A stretch of DNA of 64,000 bases from Steromphala cineraria (lineage: Eukaryota > Mollusca > Gastropoda > Trochida > Trochidae), in assembly GCA_916613615.1 (NCBI GenBank), contig OU744732.1, forward strand, positions 31,382,673 to 31,446,672, in the 5' to 3' direction. Below the pieces are notes generated by a model. The model saw only the letters and a list, made by a program, of their open reading frames with translations, ran no database searches and was not told the origin of the DNA. The position numbers were made by a program, and so were the translations under genes. Each line of letters starts with the position of its first letter. Positions within the stretch are counted from its first letter, which is position 1. This document shows positions 44,740 to 58,560 of the stretch, one piece after another.

Positions 44740-47700
44740 TGCCAATGCTCAACAAAAAGGTTAGTGTCATTGAAAATCTAAAATAGTATTGTCAAACATG
44801 ATCTTGAATCTTTCTCAATTTTGTCAATGGTGATTTTTTAAATTCGAATATCTTATTTCTTATGGTAAATAAAACCACGGAAAACATGTCAAATGTTTTT
44901 ATTTCAAAACTTAAAGGCCACTGGCCTATTGTACAAAATATATATGCAATATAATACCATGCTATTACCTAAACTATTTCTCACAATATACATCATATCA
45001 CAGAAAATCAAAAATAGGAAAATATCAAACAATAAAATATGCAATATATACATACTAGTTCATACATAGTTCTTTCTAAATAACATACCTTGATAAATAA
45101 ATGTTGACAACTTGCGATAGGAACAGTATCAGTACTTAACAGAAAAGAAATGTTTAACCAATTTGGATAAAAATAATAGTAAAATGTCAAATGTTATCAA
45201 AATAACATTCTTGTAGGGTTTTTATTTTGTTGGTCGTAGATTTTTTTAATGAAATAATTTGATAAAAGGACTTTTTTGATTTTGAGTGCGTTGATTATAT
45301 AAGTTTATTAATGGTGATTTTCGATTATAAACAACCAACTGCTACTGACAGTTATTATTCCAAAGCTATATTAGGGTATGTACAGTGACACTATGATCAC
45401 GCCGATTATACCTCTATTACAAAATAGTTTTGCAATTTCTTTATGATAAATTCAGAACGAGTTAATTGGAGATACGTATATGAGTACATTTACTTTTGTA
45501 TAGTAAGGTCTCACGAGAAAGCAATTACATACATGTGTATTATTGCACTAGGAGCAAATTTAAATGACCTCCGGGTGTCATGTAAATGTAAATTTACATA
45601 TACGTAATGTTCGACACTATGTAAATAGTGTCATGATAATAATATATGAAATTACACCAATGTCTGAAACAAAATTTTGATTTGTAAGGTTGATAACCTA
45701 TTCTTACAATTACTTCGTGACCGATAACTTTTTGTATCTACGTTGTTATGTGCATGGTTATATCCTTTCTCTTGTTAAGATATTAAATACGTGCATCTAT
45801 GAAAACAATCAGTCTGACAATATTAGAATGGACCATCCTTGGGTGAAAAAGGAACTAGTATTTTGATATAATAGTTAAAAATACAGCAAACAACGAAAAT
45901 CTGTATCCGCCTTCCCTATATGACGTTACAGTATCAGGACAATTCGTATAAAACATTTAATTCGTTTTTCCTATGATGATATGAAAATTTACCAAATTCA
46001 TTTCAATGTAATCACCGAGGGCATGTTCAATGAAACTAGGTTTTAATCATCGAAGACAGCAGTCCAGACTGTAGGTGTTCAAACGTTAGTCCAAAACCGT
46101 GCCATTTTCTGCAGTCGATACATACAGTAAAGTGCTCTTGCAACTTTCAATTCCAATGCGATTCCAATGTCTGATTCTAGATTTTCCATCCACTTATCAG
46201 CATAAAAAATAAACTTGACAATGTGACTCAACTAAACCCTTGTCCTCTGTTGACCATGCTCTCTATTCTAGGAGTAGACCCAGGACAAGGCCTCTACTTG
46301 TAAAACAGGAATATCATCCTCCTCTTGGAGCCCAAACGTCTTAATGTCAGGAAATCTGGCACTACAGTAAAATATGTTTACCTTTTGGTGCATGATTTGT
46401 ATATCATTGATGTATATATCTAATTGACAATTACACCATATTGCTCACTAACAGAAATTATATTTACCATAACATATGCATGTATATTTACATAGTGTAT
46501 AAATTTGCTCACGTTTGTAAGTTTAATGAGAAAATGACCTTAGGATATATCATTTAAAGAAATGAACCATAGAGAGTCACCCCGTGTATTCTCTGGGGTC
46601 CTATATGCGAGACTCTATCAATAGTGTACATGTCATTTGATCGAGCAGCATCGACAGTTGCAGGAAAATATAATTTTCAAGCTAATCGACGTATACTGAC
46701 AACAGAAGGTTTAAGGTCAAGATTGTGATCGAAGACCGAACAATGACTCGCGTCAAACGATATTTTGGAAAGTTATGGAAAGCAGTTAGAATGACAGCTA
46801 CTAGTTGATAATAGTTAAATACGTTAAAAACTAGCATCCATGTAAAATGGACGTGTGGAGACTGAAGATGGCTTCCCCGAACACATATTACTGTTTCAAC
46901 ATTTCATTGAAAACAAAAATTCTTCATATAATTTCAATTTCCGCTTCAATACGTGAAATGTTTTTAATTGATATTATGAATGATGCCATTAACGCCCATA
47001 CAATATATGATGAAACTCTGAGTGGCTCTTTGAATAACCAATTACGCCAAAATTAGTTTTTGGCCTTAAGGGTTTAAAAAAGCGCCAATTACACGATGAA
47101 TACAAATGAATGAAATTGCTTTCACACAATAGAGAGGATGATAGATTGAAAGCAACAAAATATATTACAATTATCTGTCGGATGTGTTCACTTTTTCCAT
47201 TTTGATATGCTATATGATATTGATCTTGAATAATTATTCCGGCTCAAATATGCATAAGAGTGAATCTTTAATTGCCAGAAAAACAATCAATGTAATGTTT
47301 TACTGTTACGGGCGTTTAACAATTATTTTTTTTTGTGAAGCGTTGAAAAGGAAAAACGCCCTGATACGCTAACAATGATCGTAAAAGTACATGTAATGTC
47401 ATAATGAAAAGATGTTTCATAGATGATTGCATTTAAGTTACAAAGATTAATATTATTGCGCTTCAATTATGCACTATGATAATCCCGACTTGAATTTTGA
47501 AACTTTCGAAAAGTTTTTTTGATTTAAAAACTTACTTCTTACGACATACAGAATCATTTGAAAGATGAAAAGAATAAACTATAAATTATCACCAATAAAT
47601 GTCAGATATATTCAGTTATTGTCTCAACATTTTCTGTATAATTGATTTTGTTTTCAATTTCTGGGACCATGGACCTTAGGCAGCAAAATCAGGAAATAAG

Positions 47701-49098
47701 AGAGATCTTTATCAGCTAGTTGCTCTACACACATTTATTTCTAAACCGTAATAAACCGTTAGATGTTATAACCGCTCTCTCAAGCATATAAACTATATAG
47801 GTGAAAGTAAGGTCATTGTTAAAAATGGTTTTACAGCTTGTTAACAAAATTCGATACTGTTAATAAATTTCCTTTGCGAAATGATCACTAAAATAGAATT
47901 CACCGTTTTTCAACAGAATGAATAAGGGTTCATGTCTACACTATATAAATCAGGTACATAGAGGAACAATATATATTGTATGTCGGAGATAATTTTGACA
48001 ATACGCCAAGCAGGCAAAGGCTCATAGCGATTTTCCTGTTGTTTTTTTTGCAACGTTAACAAAATCATTTTCGGCAAAGTACAATGTATAAAAAAAACAG
48101 TGCATGATATAAACCAAAACATTATTGGAACATTTCAAAACGGTTAGCACTTTGCACGAGGAAAAAATTAAATATTTCAACGTTATATCGAATATAATGA
48201 TATTTAAAAACAAACTATCATGAAAAAAATAAAAATATTTACGTTAGTTTTTGCGTTTTGTACGCAATATGTGTTCTTATATATCTAGGAGTTTCATCTT
48301 TAAGATTTGGATGGGAATGTGGTGTTTCTTTATCTCCTCAATTTTCATAAGTTTTGTAAGAAAAGAGCTTGTTTAAGTCGAAAGTAAGTGAACACCTCAT
48401 ATCATGATATTTGCTCTCTTTCCAATATTTTGAGTAAATGAAATTTTAAAACGTTCACACTTGGAAAGAAACCATAGAAAAGCATTTCAATTACAAGTTA
48501 TGTACATGAACTAAAAATATCACACACTATTTGAAAAAAGTTCACAAGCGAAGAATATGAAAATATTACAGATAGAACTCTATGTACTAACAAGATACCA
48601 TGTGTAATTATTTTCTCTTTCGGAAACTTTGCTTCTCAATTAAGTCATAAAATACAGCCGTGAAACCTTTATAATTTAAACACAAATGCGGCAACACGTA
48701 TTTCGCCCCGGTTCATGTAGGTGTTAGTTGCCAAGTTGGAAGATTTCCTCGGGGATTTCAAATGCCTTCTCTAATTACGTTATGGCTTTTTCATGTTAAA
48801 CTCAAATTGAAAATGAATATTTGAGAGGAGTGTTTGCACAGACGAGTTTTCTGGAAAGATTCCAAACTTGTTGTTGAAACTTTTTACATATCTTTGTTTA
48901 ATTATCTTTCTATGGCGTATTACTTGCAATAGGAACATTCTCGGTTTAAAGTGTACTTCCAGACGAATAGACATATAGAAAATTATGTAAGCATATATAC
49001 AGCAAGGATACTTGAACCTTTATCTGTATATGTTAAGTCAACGTAAATAAATAAGGTTAGGCTGGCATGTTCAAGGGAATTGGTACATAGTGTCCACT
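44740..49098. other. No recognisable gene
   Basis: AT-rich. On the minus strand near 44890-44935 GGCCAGTGGCCTTTAAG followed by AAATAAAA could be a LINE or gene 3' end, but no coding part was found upstream of it. Short palindromes occur at 45586-45599 (ATGTAAATTTACAT) and 45613-45632 (GACACTAT/ATAGTGTC). Confidence 0.3.
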
Positions 49099-49102
49099 TT
49101 AA

Positions 49103-49459
49103 AGGGGCAGTAGCACGTTTTTTGATAATTTTATATTTTAAAATTTTCACTGATAATTGTAAGTTAATGTTAAATGTATTATTTTGACAGTGTAAAAAAT
49201 CTCATCACACAAGTCAATCACCCATAGTCAGAGGACAAAGTATGAAGATTTACACAAAATCCATTGGCGGCCATTTTTGTGTGAACACCTTTAATTCATT
49301 TTGTGTAAGAAAAAGGAATCGCATGGCTAAACTTTACATTTTATATTTGAATAATTACTGCTCCATTTAGTTTAAATACATTGTCTTTCATTTGGAACCA
49401 TTAATTTTCATTTTCATGACATCACCTTATATTCCCCCTAAAAACGTGCTGCTGCCCCT
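49103..49459 (-). mobile_element. TTAA-type element, copy 6 (complete, reverse)
   Basis: 357 bp with TTAA at 49099-49102 and 49460-49463. Ends are AGGGGCAGTAGCACG and CGTGCTGCTGCCCCT. It is in the opposite orientation to copy 2: the ATTTTCACTGATAATTGTAA part comes first and the GGTGATGTC part last, as reverse complement. Confidence 0.92.
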
Positions 49460-49463
49460 TTAA

Positions 49464-49708
49464 AGGGACAGTAACAATTTTGTTCACAAACAGTGAAGGG
49501 ACAATTATATCGGTTTTTTTGTTGTGAAAACGAAATTCAAGAGGGTGCAGATCTTTTCTTTATCAAAATTTTAAATCTAGAATAACTAAAATATCACTAA
49601 CATTTGAATATAAGTGTGAAATAATCATATAATAATCATATATAAGTAAAAACAGGGAAATCCTCTTGAATATTGTTTCTACAAGAAAACCCTGATAGGA
49701 CTGCCCCT
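49464..49708. mobile_element. Second TTAA-type element, abutting copy 6
   Basis: Starts AGGGACAGTAACAATTTTG immediately after the TTAA that ends copy 6 and finishes GATAGGACTGCCCCT before TTAA at 49709-49712. The termini match the family (AGGGRCAGT) but the 245-bp interior is different, so it is a separate subfamily inserted at the shared TTAA. Confidence 0.8.
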
Positions 49709-49712
49709 TTAA

Positions 49713-51161
49713 ACATGCATCTTCGTAACGGGTAACCCTTTTATGTACCTGCGAAAATGTTAAACTGCCTTCTTAACGGTCTTTGTTAAATTGTTTTATT
49801 ATTACTGGCAATAGCTAGTATGCTGAATTCGGTTTTTATTGTACTGCACCACGTACAGATATATGACTTGTTTATTTGATATAGAAGAGGTAAACATAAA
49901 ATAATTAGATTTAAATAGGTAAACACGAATGCGCTTTATAAAAGGGTTTCATTCATAAATGTTTTATACCGCGGTATCCGGAGGTGAAATTAATGAAAGG
50001 CTCTGAGCGGAAATTCGAATTGGGATTTCTTCCAGACCTTTAGGTTTACAAGTTAAACATTCAAAGTGTGCCATGCTGTTCATTATCTAGTCGGGATTTT
50101 TTTAATCATAAAAAAGGTGTTAACAATTTCCAGGCAAAGTGAGCACAAAGCGCCGCGCCGATAATTGCTTTCTCTTAACCCTGATGAAGTGGTTTCTAAC
50201 GAATGTGAATGTTTTTAAAAAAAATAAAATTCTGTCATAGTCTGAAATATAATTCAAATTCTGAATTTATTCGTTGTAGGTTACTTAGGTTTTGAATGCG
50301 TATTATGTAAGTTTAATTCATTTGAAACATTTTGTTAGCAAACCTTTCTTCAAAATATATCAATCAATAAATATTTTTGTATACATGTATATGTATGTTG
50401 TTTGATTGGATATTTAGCAGCCCAGAGGTTTACAGAGGTTTAACAGTTCTATGTATTAAAAATCGATTTCCCGTAGTGGTGAAATAAGGTATCACATGCA
50501 AGGCGAATACTGCATTTTTCCATTATCGTGTGAAGAATTAGATTTATTCAAGTTAGTGAAAATTATTAACCTAACTAAACCGAAAATGGTACGCTAGTTT
50601 AAACGTCCTTTTAATTGATTAAAACATTGAAATGGTAACGTTCGTTATCATTTTCGCGATATCTCTTTTTCCGTAAGTAACCGTACTTCAGGGACTCTAA
50701 TATATTTTTTTACCCATAGGTTTAAAATAAGTAATGTCATAATTTTAAAATGAGCACATGTGCACATATCCCTTTTGCCGAATGTTCCCGTAGTTTTTCG
50801 CCTTTGACGAAATATAATTGTACGTGGTGTCACGGTCTCAAGGTAAGCGATCCGTTTCTTTGATATAAATGAAATAGAATCCATTACGAATCCATAACGA
50901 AATTATCACCCTAATTATTGCTCTGTTTACATTCATGAAATTAAAGAAGAGAAGGAAAGGCAAACGGAATGAAAATGACTCGAAGTGCAGAAATCCAGTA
51001 GAATATGTAGCATCAGCTAGACTTTCATCGGTAACATTAGTATTTAGATTGACATTCATTTATTTGACATTCAATCAGATTTTCGAAGATGTGTCCTTCT
51101 ATTTGAAGCTCACATAAAATACCCACCTTGCTTCAGTTTTCGTGTGTTGTTTGTTATTACA
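49713..51161. other. No recognisable gene
   Basis: AT-rich; the open frames at 50.65-51.06 kb on the minus strand lack recognisable motifs. Confidence 0.3.
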
Positions 51162-51171
51162 AATCATAATC

Positions 51172-51782
51172 CATTCTCTCCCGACAGAGGCAACTCAGTT
51201 ATACCTGAATTAGCCTCTGTTCTATTACGCCTAGATCCTGGGGTTCCGGCCGATTGCCCTAGCGGCAAAAGGTTGTAACTTGAGATAGCTCCCTTATCTG
51301 CAGCCAATGAAAACACCTTTTGGATATCAACGGAATTGGGAATTCTCAACGGTCGTACAGTGACTTTCGAAAGCATCATGCCTTTAGGTTTATTTTTCAT
51401 TAACAGTGTGAGAGGGAAAATATTTAAAAATCAGATATGGATAGGGTTTTTCATTAGAAACATACTGTTTTATAATTGTGTAAATTGTTCTTTGTTTCAT
51501 GATAAATTTTATTTTAATAATTTACCAAATAAAAACTAATGAGAAGGTAAAAAAGCGATGTTTTGTAGAAGGAAGAGTTATCTCCCCTGAATGCCGAATC
51601 ACCGGGAATAGCCGGGAGTAGCCGAGCTTTTGCGAATGACCCCTTTTGAAACGGCGTCGCTGATTGCACAACTAACTTCGATTGCCTCCAATCAGATTTC
51701 TACTTTTCTGTCCCGTGTATTAGCCGTAATAGAACAGAGGCTAATTCAGGTATGACTGAGTCGCCTCTGTGGGGAGAGAATG
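51172..51782. mobile_element. Mutator-like short element with 9-bp target duplication
   Basis: 611 bp between direct repeats ATCATAATC (51163-51171 and 51783-51791). The inverted repeats of about 58 bp begin CATTCTCTCCCGACAGAGGC (left) and CATTCTCTCCCCACAGAGGC (right, reverse complement) and run to TTCTATTACG. A 9-bp duplication with long inverted repeats suits Mutator-like elements. Each end also carries its own small inverted repeat: CAGAGGC and GCCTCTG about 22 bp apart. No transposase; the interior open frames (67-78 codons) are not recognised. Confidence 0.88.
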
Positions 51783-51791
51783 ATCATAATC

Positions 51792-52544
51792 ATGGAGGGG
51801 CAATTTTTTGTTAAAAGTGGTATGTGTGTATCAAAGGCACTATCGTGCATTTATATGATTAGGATCTAAAGGGAAATACGTATTTCCAATTGCCTGATCA
51901 TTTTTAATCGGATGTTACAAGATCGTTACACGAATCCCTTTCTGCAACACAAATGTACAGCATGCAAGTTAAGTTAAGAATCCCCTGTTTCCTCTCTTGC
52001 AAATTGTTGAATAACGTTATATTTTGTTATTTTAAGACAAATCGTGTGATTATAATTATCGAGAGTGAGAAAGTATGATAGCATATGGGGTGTCAATGGA
52101 TTGAAATACAGCTGAATATTAAGTTACAAGCCGTAGTCGTCATCATCGATGAAAAAGCATCTATTTCTGCAAAAGTTTAGTGCATAAATGTCACAATCTC
52201 GGAAAGCTTTCCCAAATCAAAGAAGCAATCATAGTTAAATTCCCAAAGCACATTTTCTTTAAAAGTAATTTTCCCGGAGAGGTTCACCCTGGGATAGGCA
52301 GATTATATTTACCCCGACCTTTTATGATATGAATATAATTTTAATTTTTTTGTGTCTGTATATGCTCCCCGTTACGATCAAGATCAACCATTATCCCTAG
52401 ATGTACCCTTTTAATTGTAAAACCTATTAATGATTTGATATTGGGGATTCAGTGCAAAGAAGACAACTTAATATTAATCAGTTTTACTATTTGAAATTCT
52501 TTGAACAAAGTGGGGAGCGGGGGTATGTGAGCTCTGCTAGCTCC
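51792..52544. other. No recognisable gene
   Basis: AT-rich; TTTAGTGCATAAATGTCACAATCTC near 52178 recurs at 56825, at the far end of the duplicated block, hinting that the duplication unit begins near here. Confidence 0.35.
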
Positions 52545-55500
52545 TTCACTTGTTATCACTGCATTTCCAGAAGGACGTAAGTACTATTGGTTGTTATTGG
52601 TATTGTGAAAACTTTGGTATTGGTACCAAATATGTCCAATGACAAAACAACATCTCCAGTAATTTTTTTATAAAATTCGTCATTCTGGAAACTGTGCTTG
52701 CCGATAATCCGCTTAAATATATGCCTTTAAACCATTTTTAAAGCATCCTTTACTTGTAACTTTTAACCTAATTCCAGAAATCATTATTGCTTTAGTATTT
52801 CATTTCTGAATAAATAGATAATTGAGCCATGGTCATAATCAAATAATAGATTTAGAGGCAAATGTGGTATGTGCTTTTGTTTGTTAAATGGAACAATCGT
52901 CATGCAAAGTGTCATCCTATACATACGTTCTTCTTTAAGTTTGTCCAATTCTCATGAAACAGGATTTAAAATTGTGTTTCCGGACTCGAAATAAAAATAA
53001 GTAAGACTAATCATATTGAGACTATGTGGAACATTTGCCAGAAGCAGTGGTGACCCTATTGGAATTTCATCTTCCAACTTTTACTTTTAACGGTTACATA
53101 TGTTACACGCCATTTCAGAAAAAAAGCAAGCGAGAAAGAATTTTTCACAGAAGCACACTTAGGTTTTAAATCGTATTCCTGAACATTGCGCTGTGTTTAT
53201 TCACTTAACACACTTGGTAATAACAGTGAGGTTGTGAAGTTGGCATTGATTTGAATTTACACAACCTACCAAGATACCTTTCTCTGTGTTAGTTCTGCTA
53301 TGATACAAATAATAATCAATAGTTCACCACTTTTCTAAATAAACAAAAGAGACAATTGTTTTTATCCGGAAAGCAAAAAAACCCCTTAAGGTTTACTTTT
53401 CCTACGATACAACATTGCTCATAGCTTACTCTGTTTGCATTTCTTTATATGTTTTATAGCAATATATCAAACGTTTTAAAACTACATAAGGTATTATTAG
53501 TACAATGCCATTTCGTATCGATAATTCTGTAGAAATTACAGGGATTCCCGGGGAGATCCCTTGTTGTATTACAAACCCTTTATCGTGATATTGGTGTGTG
53601 AGGCAACACAACAACAGTTTATCTCGAGAAATATCCTCGTGTGCTTGAAGAATGATAAAAGCTTAGATATGTTCCTCCTCGAGAACTCATTTCGAAATAT
53701 TTTGCTGTTACAATATGGTCCCAAGAGATTTTACTTCATCATGTGTATGGTTTAACAATTTTATTGTTTTCATTGTATTTAACTCAGACTTCATAAGAGT
53801 TTTTCATACTGTCATTCATTGTTGTTGAATTTGTATTGATATATCTGTAGAAGTCACTATGATTCCCCGGGAGCTGCCTTAATGTTTTAACAAGTGCTTC
53901 TGTAATGAATTTCTCGAGAAAAGCAGTTTACTGTTGCATGCACGTGCACTAATCAATGATAATACAAATCGTTTTCCCGAGAAATTCATTATATTTCTAC
54001 AGTGCTTTGCTATTATGCCATTGTCCAAATGGATGATATCTCTCGTCGTGTCATCATTAGGATTTGTATGGCCATATTGTTACGCCAAACAGATATCGTC
54101 GTATAAGTGTTAGCTGTATTTTAGAAAAGCTGTTTGTGTACTCAACGTCGATGTTAACCTTTGCTGCCTTCATGATATTATTATACTTCGTCGAATATCA
54201 TTTTATATGTATGTCTCATCGAGTGATTTGAGGATTTTTTCACGAATGGGAATGTAACAGCCTAGTGTTTGGATATAATTTATTACTTCAGGGAATGTTC
54301 AATTATCATTGTCCCCGAATCGTCGTAAATGGCGTTAATTCTATGAAAGGAGTAGGTTTGCTCGATGTGGTCTAACTATAACGTCATCATCATCACGCCG
54401 AGATAGACTAGGCTTATTGCACTTGTTAATAATGTGGACTTCTTTTTAGCCATCACATTTTGAATAAAAACATAATAAATACAATAACGCAACATAAAAA
54501 CATGACAAAACAGATCCATTATTAAACAGCTACTTAAAGTTTTTAACATGATAAATCATTAAATCATAAACATAAATGGTTATGTTCTCAAATTATTGGG
54601 AAAATTACTTTCAAAGCAGCACGTTTCAAAGGATAAGAAGGATGATCCCATTAAAATTAAATTAATTTTGAATAATTCCAAGATAATGTTTTTTATTTAA
54701 AAAAACCCAGCTTCAAAATGAACGTACCATCTTCATTCAAGCCATTGAAATGAAGTTCCCTACCTTTACGAATAGAGGTGTTTACAGTACAAACGTCTGC
54801 AGTAGTTTTTCATGATGCTTGATAACTGTTTCTTCTACTTTAATAATCGGTTTGAGTAATGAAATGTTAACCCTCTGAAGATACAAAATGAACATGAACT
54901 ATAATTGTTTATTCGGGAAAAACACGAAATAACGTGCTTCTGCCCATTCAACGATGTAAATATTCTTACTTTGATTACAACATTTATAGTACCATCATGA
55001 AATTTTAACGCAATAAAATCTAATATAAGATAAGAACAACTGAAAATTGTATCGATACGGATAATATTGCTTAATCTAAATGACTCAGTAATCAAAATAC
55101 AACTAATATACATGTTAGATACATTTAAACTTAAATGATATCGAAACTAATGTAGCAAATTAATGGTGTTTCATATATCTGGAAGATGAAAGGTATAGAA
55201 GTTTAATTGTGGTAGAATATGAATCAGTTATATTAATTTCATTCTATATACGTGTTGGTTTCGTTTTTGAACCAACCATGCGCTTAACAAACTCGGATGT
55301 GTAGGTTCCTTAGGCCGATATATTTAAGATAGCTGATATTATTCATATATCAAATCACAATCTTGACAAATTTTGACAATCTTCTCAAATATTTAGGTCA
55401 TTAATGTAATACTACATGACTATAAATCTCCATCATCAAACACGCTGGTTAAAGTTTCAGTTTTGCTGACATTTCATAAATCACATCTATCTTCGTTAGT

Positions 55501-56840
55501 ATATAGTAGGCCAAGGGACGCATAATAAGATACGTATCATTCTCTTGTGTTGGAAATTATAACCTGATGTGTTTCGAATAGAAAAGTTGGTTTCTTAGAG
55601 ATTAAATTTCTTCAATTTTCACTAAAATGTTATTACCTATGTGTCAATATGCATGTGGACATATATAATATGAAATATAAATAAATTTATGAATATAAAA
55701 TGTTGATCGCTCCACAACAATCAATAACGATACTAACACCAAGGACATCTAATGCCTCCAAACATTTAAATGCCTTCAATTTTCACTAACATGTGTAATA
55801 TCTTTTGCGTCAATATACATTTAGATATATATGATATGGCATACTAATAAATTAATAAATTGAAATGTAATGTTCGCTCCATAAATCAACAACAATAAAA
55901 ACATCAAGGACATCTTATGCCTCGAAACATTTAAATGCCCTCAATTTTCACTAAATTATGTAATATCTTTTGCGTCAATATGCATTTGGACATGTATAAA
56001 ATGAAATACTAAAAAATCAATACACGGAAAATGTAAATGGCTCCACAACAATAATCAATTATTAGGGACATCTAATGCCTAGAAACATTTAAAAATTAAC
56101 GTATCTGCGTGTTAAGTCAGTGAGTGAGTTATTTTTTTACACCACCGCCAAGTAGAGGCCTTCTTAATAGACAATATCGTGAGTGACTGAGTGAGTTAAT
56201 GCTGAACGTCGTTTGACCAATATTTCAGTCATTAGCGGCGGTAATAGACAATATAAACCTTTCATTTCCTCACTGGATAAATTCAAATATCTCCTAATCG
56301 TGCTATAAGACTCTATAAATGGAGTTAATTCACCCCAAATTCTCTGATTTCATTTTATAATTGACGATGCATTATGGGAGCAGGCCTTGTCTCTTTTCGG
56401 AGTCTATCTCATCAATTTAAGGTCTTCTGGGACCTGGACAAGTCTGTAAAGTCCCCCTTTTAACTCATTTCAGTTCTGCAAACGTATGGGAACAATCAAC
56501 AAAATTTTCAATCCCTCGCCTTTACGTTCCAAAGTAATTACAGGAGAGACAAAGTCTGGCAATAGTTGAATAGGACCGTTATATTAATGCAACTCAATTG
56601 ATGGATCTATTAGTAGAAAATACGACACAGAGAGATGTTCATTCATAAACACTTCTTGGGTCTTTTAAAGTCTCTTTTGGTACACCTTGATACACCTGGT
56701 CTTTTGGTTTTCTGTAGGACTGATGTAACTCTGTAACATTTCGTACCAGTCAACACAATCAGTGAGCCAGTGAAAGCAGCGAACACTCGTCATCATTGGT
56801 GAAAGAGAATTCATTACTGCAACATTTAGTGCATAAATGT
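52545..56840 (+). repeat. Large segmental duplication, copy 1
   Basis: About 4.3 kb colinear with 59123-63990: TTATCACTGC, AGTACTATTGGT, TGTGGAACATTTGCCAG, TTTTTATCCGGAAAGCAAA, GATTCCCGGGGAGATCCCTT, TATGGTCCCAAGAGATTTTA, CCATCTTCATTCAAGCCATT, CTCCTAATCGTGCTATAAGA. Identity is lower in the first kilobase and roughly 85-95% by eye later. Within it 53.50-53.76 kb is repeated in diverged form at 53.82-54.08 kb. No gene is recognised; the open frames differ between copies. Confidence 0.92.
56117..56253 (+). mobile_element. Abalone-type SINE-like repeat, in copy 1
   Basis: GTCAGTGAGTGAGTTATT, then CACCGCCAAGTAGAGGCC, a second GTGAGTGACTGAGTGAGTTA, then CTGAACGTCGTTTGACCAAT and ATTAGCGGCGG. This is the worn form of the GTGAGTGAGTTTA...ACGCCGC...GCGGCGG repeat that I recall from abalone genomes. 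Confidence 0.7.
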
Positions 56841-56863
56841 CACAATCTCTTTAAACGTTCCCA

Positions 56864-57285
56864 TTGATACTTGACATATGGATTCCTTGTGATGAGACCT
56901 TTCAGATGACACCATGACATTTGACCGTGTGACCTTGACCTTGACACAACGAGCATTTTCCGAAAACTTTAACCTTGGCCATAGTTTCTATACTGTCAGT
57001 GCTAGGTCTTTGATACTTGATATGTGTATCCCTTGTGATGAGACCTTTCAGATGACACCATGATATTTGACCTTGTGACCTTGACGTCCGTCTGTCCGTT
57101 TGTCCACAAAAACTTTAACCTTGGTCATAACTTTTGATTGGTCAGAGCTAGGTCTTTGATACTTGACATATGGATCCCTTGTGATGAAACCTTTCAGATG
57201 ACACCATGACATTTGACCTTGTGACCTTGACCTTGACACAGCGATCAGGATGTATCCGGGGGCATTCGTGTTTCACAAACACATC
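56864..57285 (+). repeat. 146-bp tandem array, about three units, GTGACCTTGACC type
   Basis: TTGATACTTGACATATGG-like starts at 56864, 57010 and 57156 (exact 146-bp steps), each followed by TTGTGATGAGACCTTTCAGA, GACACCATGACATTTGACC and GTGACCTTGACCTTGACAC; the middle unit has a CCGTCTGTCCGTTTGTCC tract. The block ends GTGTTTCACAAACACATCTTG, a small hairpin and a common terminus of this repeat in molluscs. Confidence 0.88.
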
Positions 57286-57293
57286 TTGTTTAA

Positions 57294-57620
57294 ATGAGCA
57301 GGAACGTTTTGGGGAAATATAAGGTGATGTCAGGACATTGAAAATACATGGTTCCAATTGAAATGCAATGTATTAAAACTAAATGAAGCAGTGATAATAT
57401 ATAGAATGTAAAGTTCAGACATGCGATTCCTTTTTCTTACACAAATTGAATTAAAGGTGTTCACAAAAAAATGCTCACCAATAGACTTTATGTAAAACCT
57501 CATAGTTTATTCTCTAACTATGGATGATTGGATTGTGTCATGAGATTTTTGACTCTATTCAAAAAATTATGTACAATTATAAGTGAGAAATTGAAAGTAT
57601 AAAATTTTCAAAAAACGTCA
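57294..57620 (+). mobile_element. TTAA-type element, copy 7 (degraded)
   Basis: Follows TTAA at 57290-57293; starts ATGAGCAGGAACG. The interior has GGTGATGTCAGGACATTGAA and CATGCGATTCCTTTTTCTTA; the right end is reduced to TTTTCAAAAAACGTC. It sits exactly at the end of the 146-bp array. Confidence 0.8.
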
Positions 57621-57624
57621 TAAA

Positions 57625-58555
57625 AATACTCGGATTACTGAACAAGCCTGATATGTCTTTTTATCATATAATGGGCAGTGTTATCTGTGCAATAAACCCA
57701 TCTTGTAATCATGTTATCAGATCCCTGATAACAATGCAAATGAGGTCAAAACCCGAACTATTTTCTCAAAACTCCATGCATGTCATGCGAGTCCTAAACC
57801 GGTCTCTAAACATTGATAACGTTGTCTAGAGTTTTCAGCTTTTGTGGGTTCTTTTATCGAATAAACTATCGTAAACAAAATCTGTCAAAACTTATCACGC
57901 ATTCGTATTTTAGAAATAGCTTGGTTATTGAAGCATTTCAAGTTGTTTTCATTGTGCGTGTAAAAATAAAACGATATGCAGCTAACAATATCGGCTATCG
58001 AAAAAATAGGTGCTTCAATTTTCGTGCATGACATAGGCCTAGATCGCTTTTGTCGTGTCGGTTACCAACTTACCAGCATAAACAAATCATATTCTAGTGA
58101 TAGTACAGATTATCTAGTAGCGTAGTTACAAACGCAACAACCTCACCTTCGCAAATAGTCGACGTTTAGTCTAAGGTTACCGTAACTGAACTGGCGTAAC
58201 AATAATGACAATGCAGCTTTTCAAAATGCAGTTAGAGTTACTTCCCCTGTTGTAGCGACGTTGACAACTGGTTCTTACACATTGTGTGTTATCTAAAAAT
58301 GCAATGTTTACTTGTGCATTGGAAATCAGACTGAAAATGTTCATAGATTGAAGGAGACGTTTCTATCACTGTGAAAAAAATCATTTCATGAAGGAATATT
58401 TCTAGACTGTTCACAACTGTACATCGCCGACAATATGACCTTCACCTTGGTTTATTGTGAAAGCAATTATTCCGCGAAATCTAGGTCAAACATATTTTTA
58501 GAAGGTATCATATTTTCGTTTAAATCCTTTTATTTCAAAATGACATTATATGATA
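57625..58555. other. No recognisable gene
   Basis: No coding motif. The 72-codon plus frame at 57.81-58.03 kb is AT-driven and unrecognised. Confidence 0.3.
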
Positions 58556-58560
58556 AAGAA

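Noticed and set aside
44890..45190. Possible minus-strand gene 3' end with AAATAAAA
   Set aside because: No coding sequence or splice structure could be found to the right; kept only as a note.
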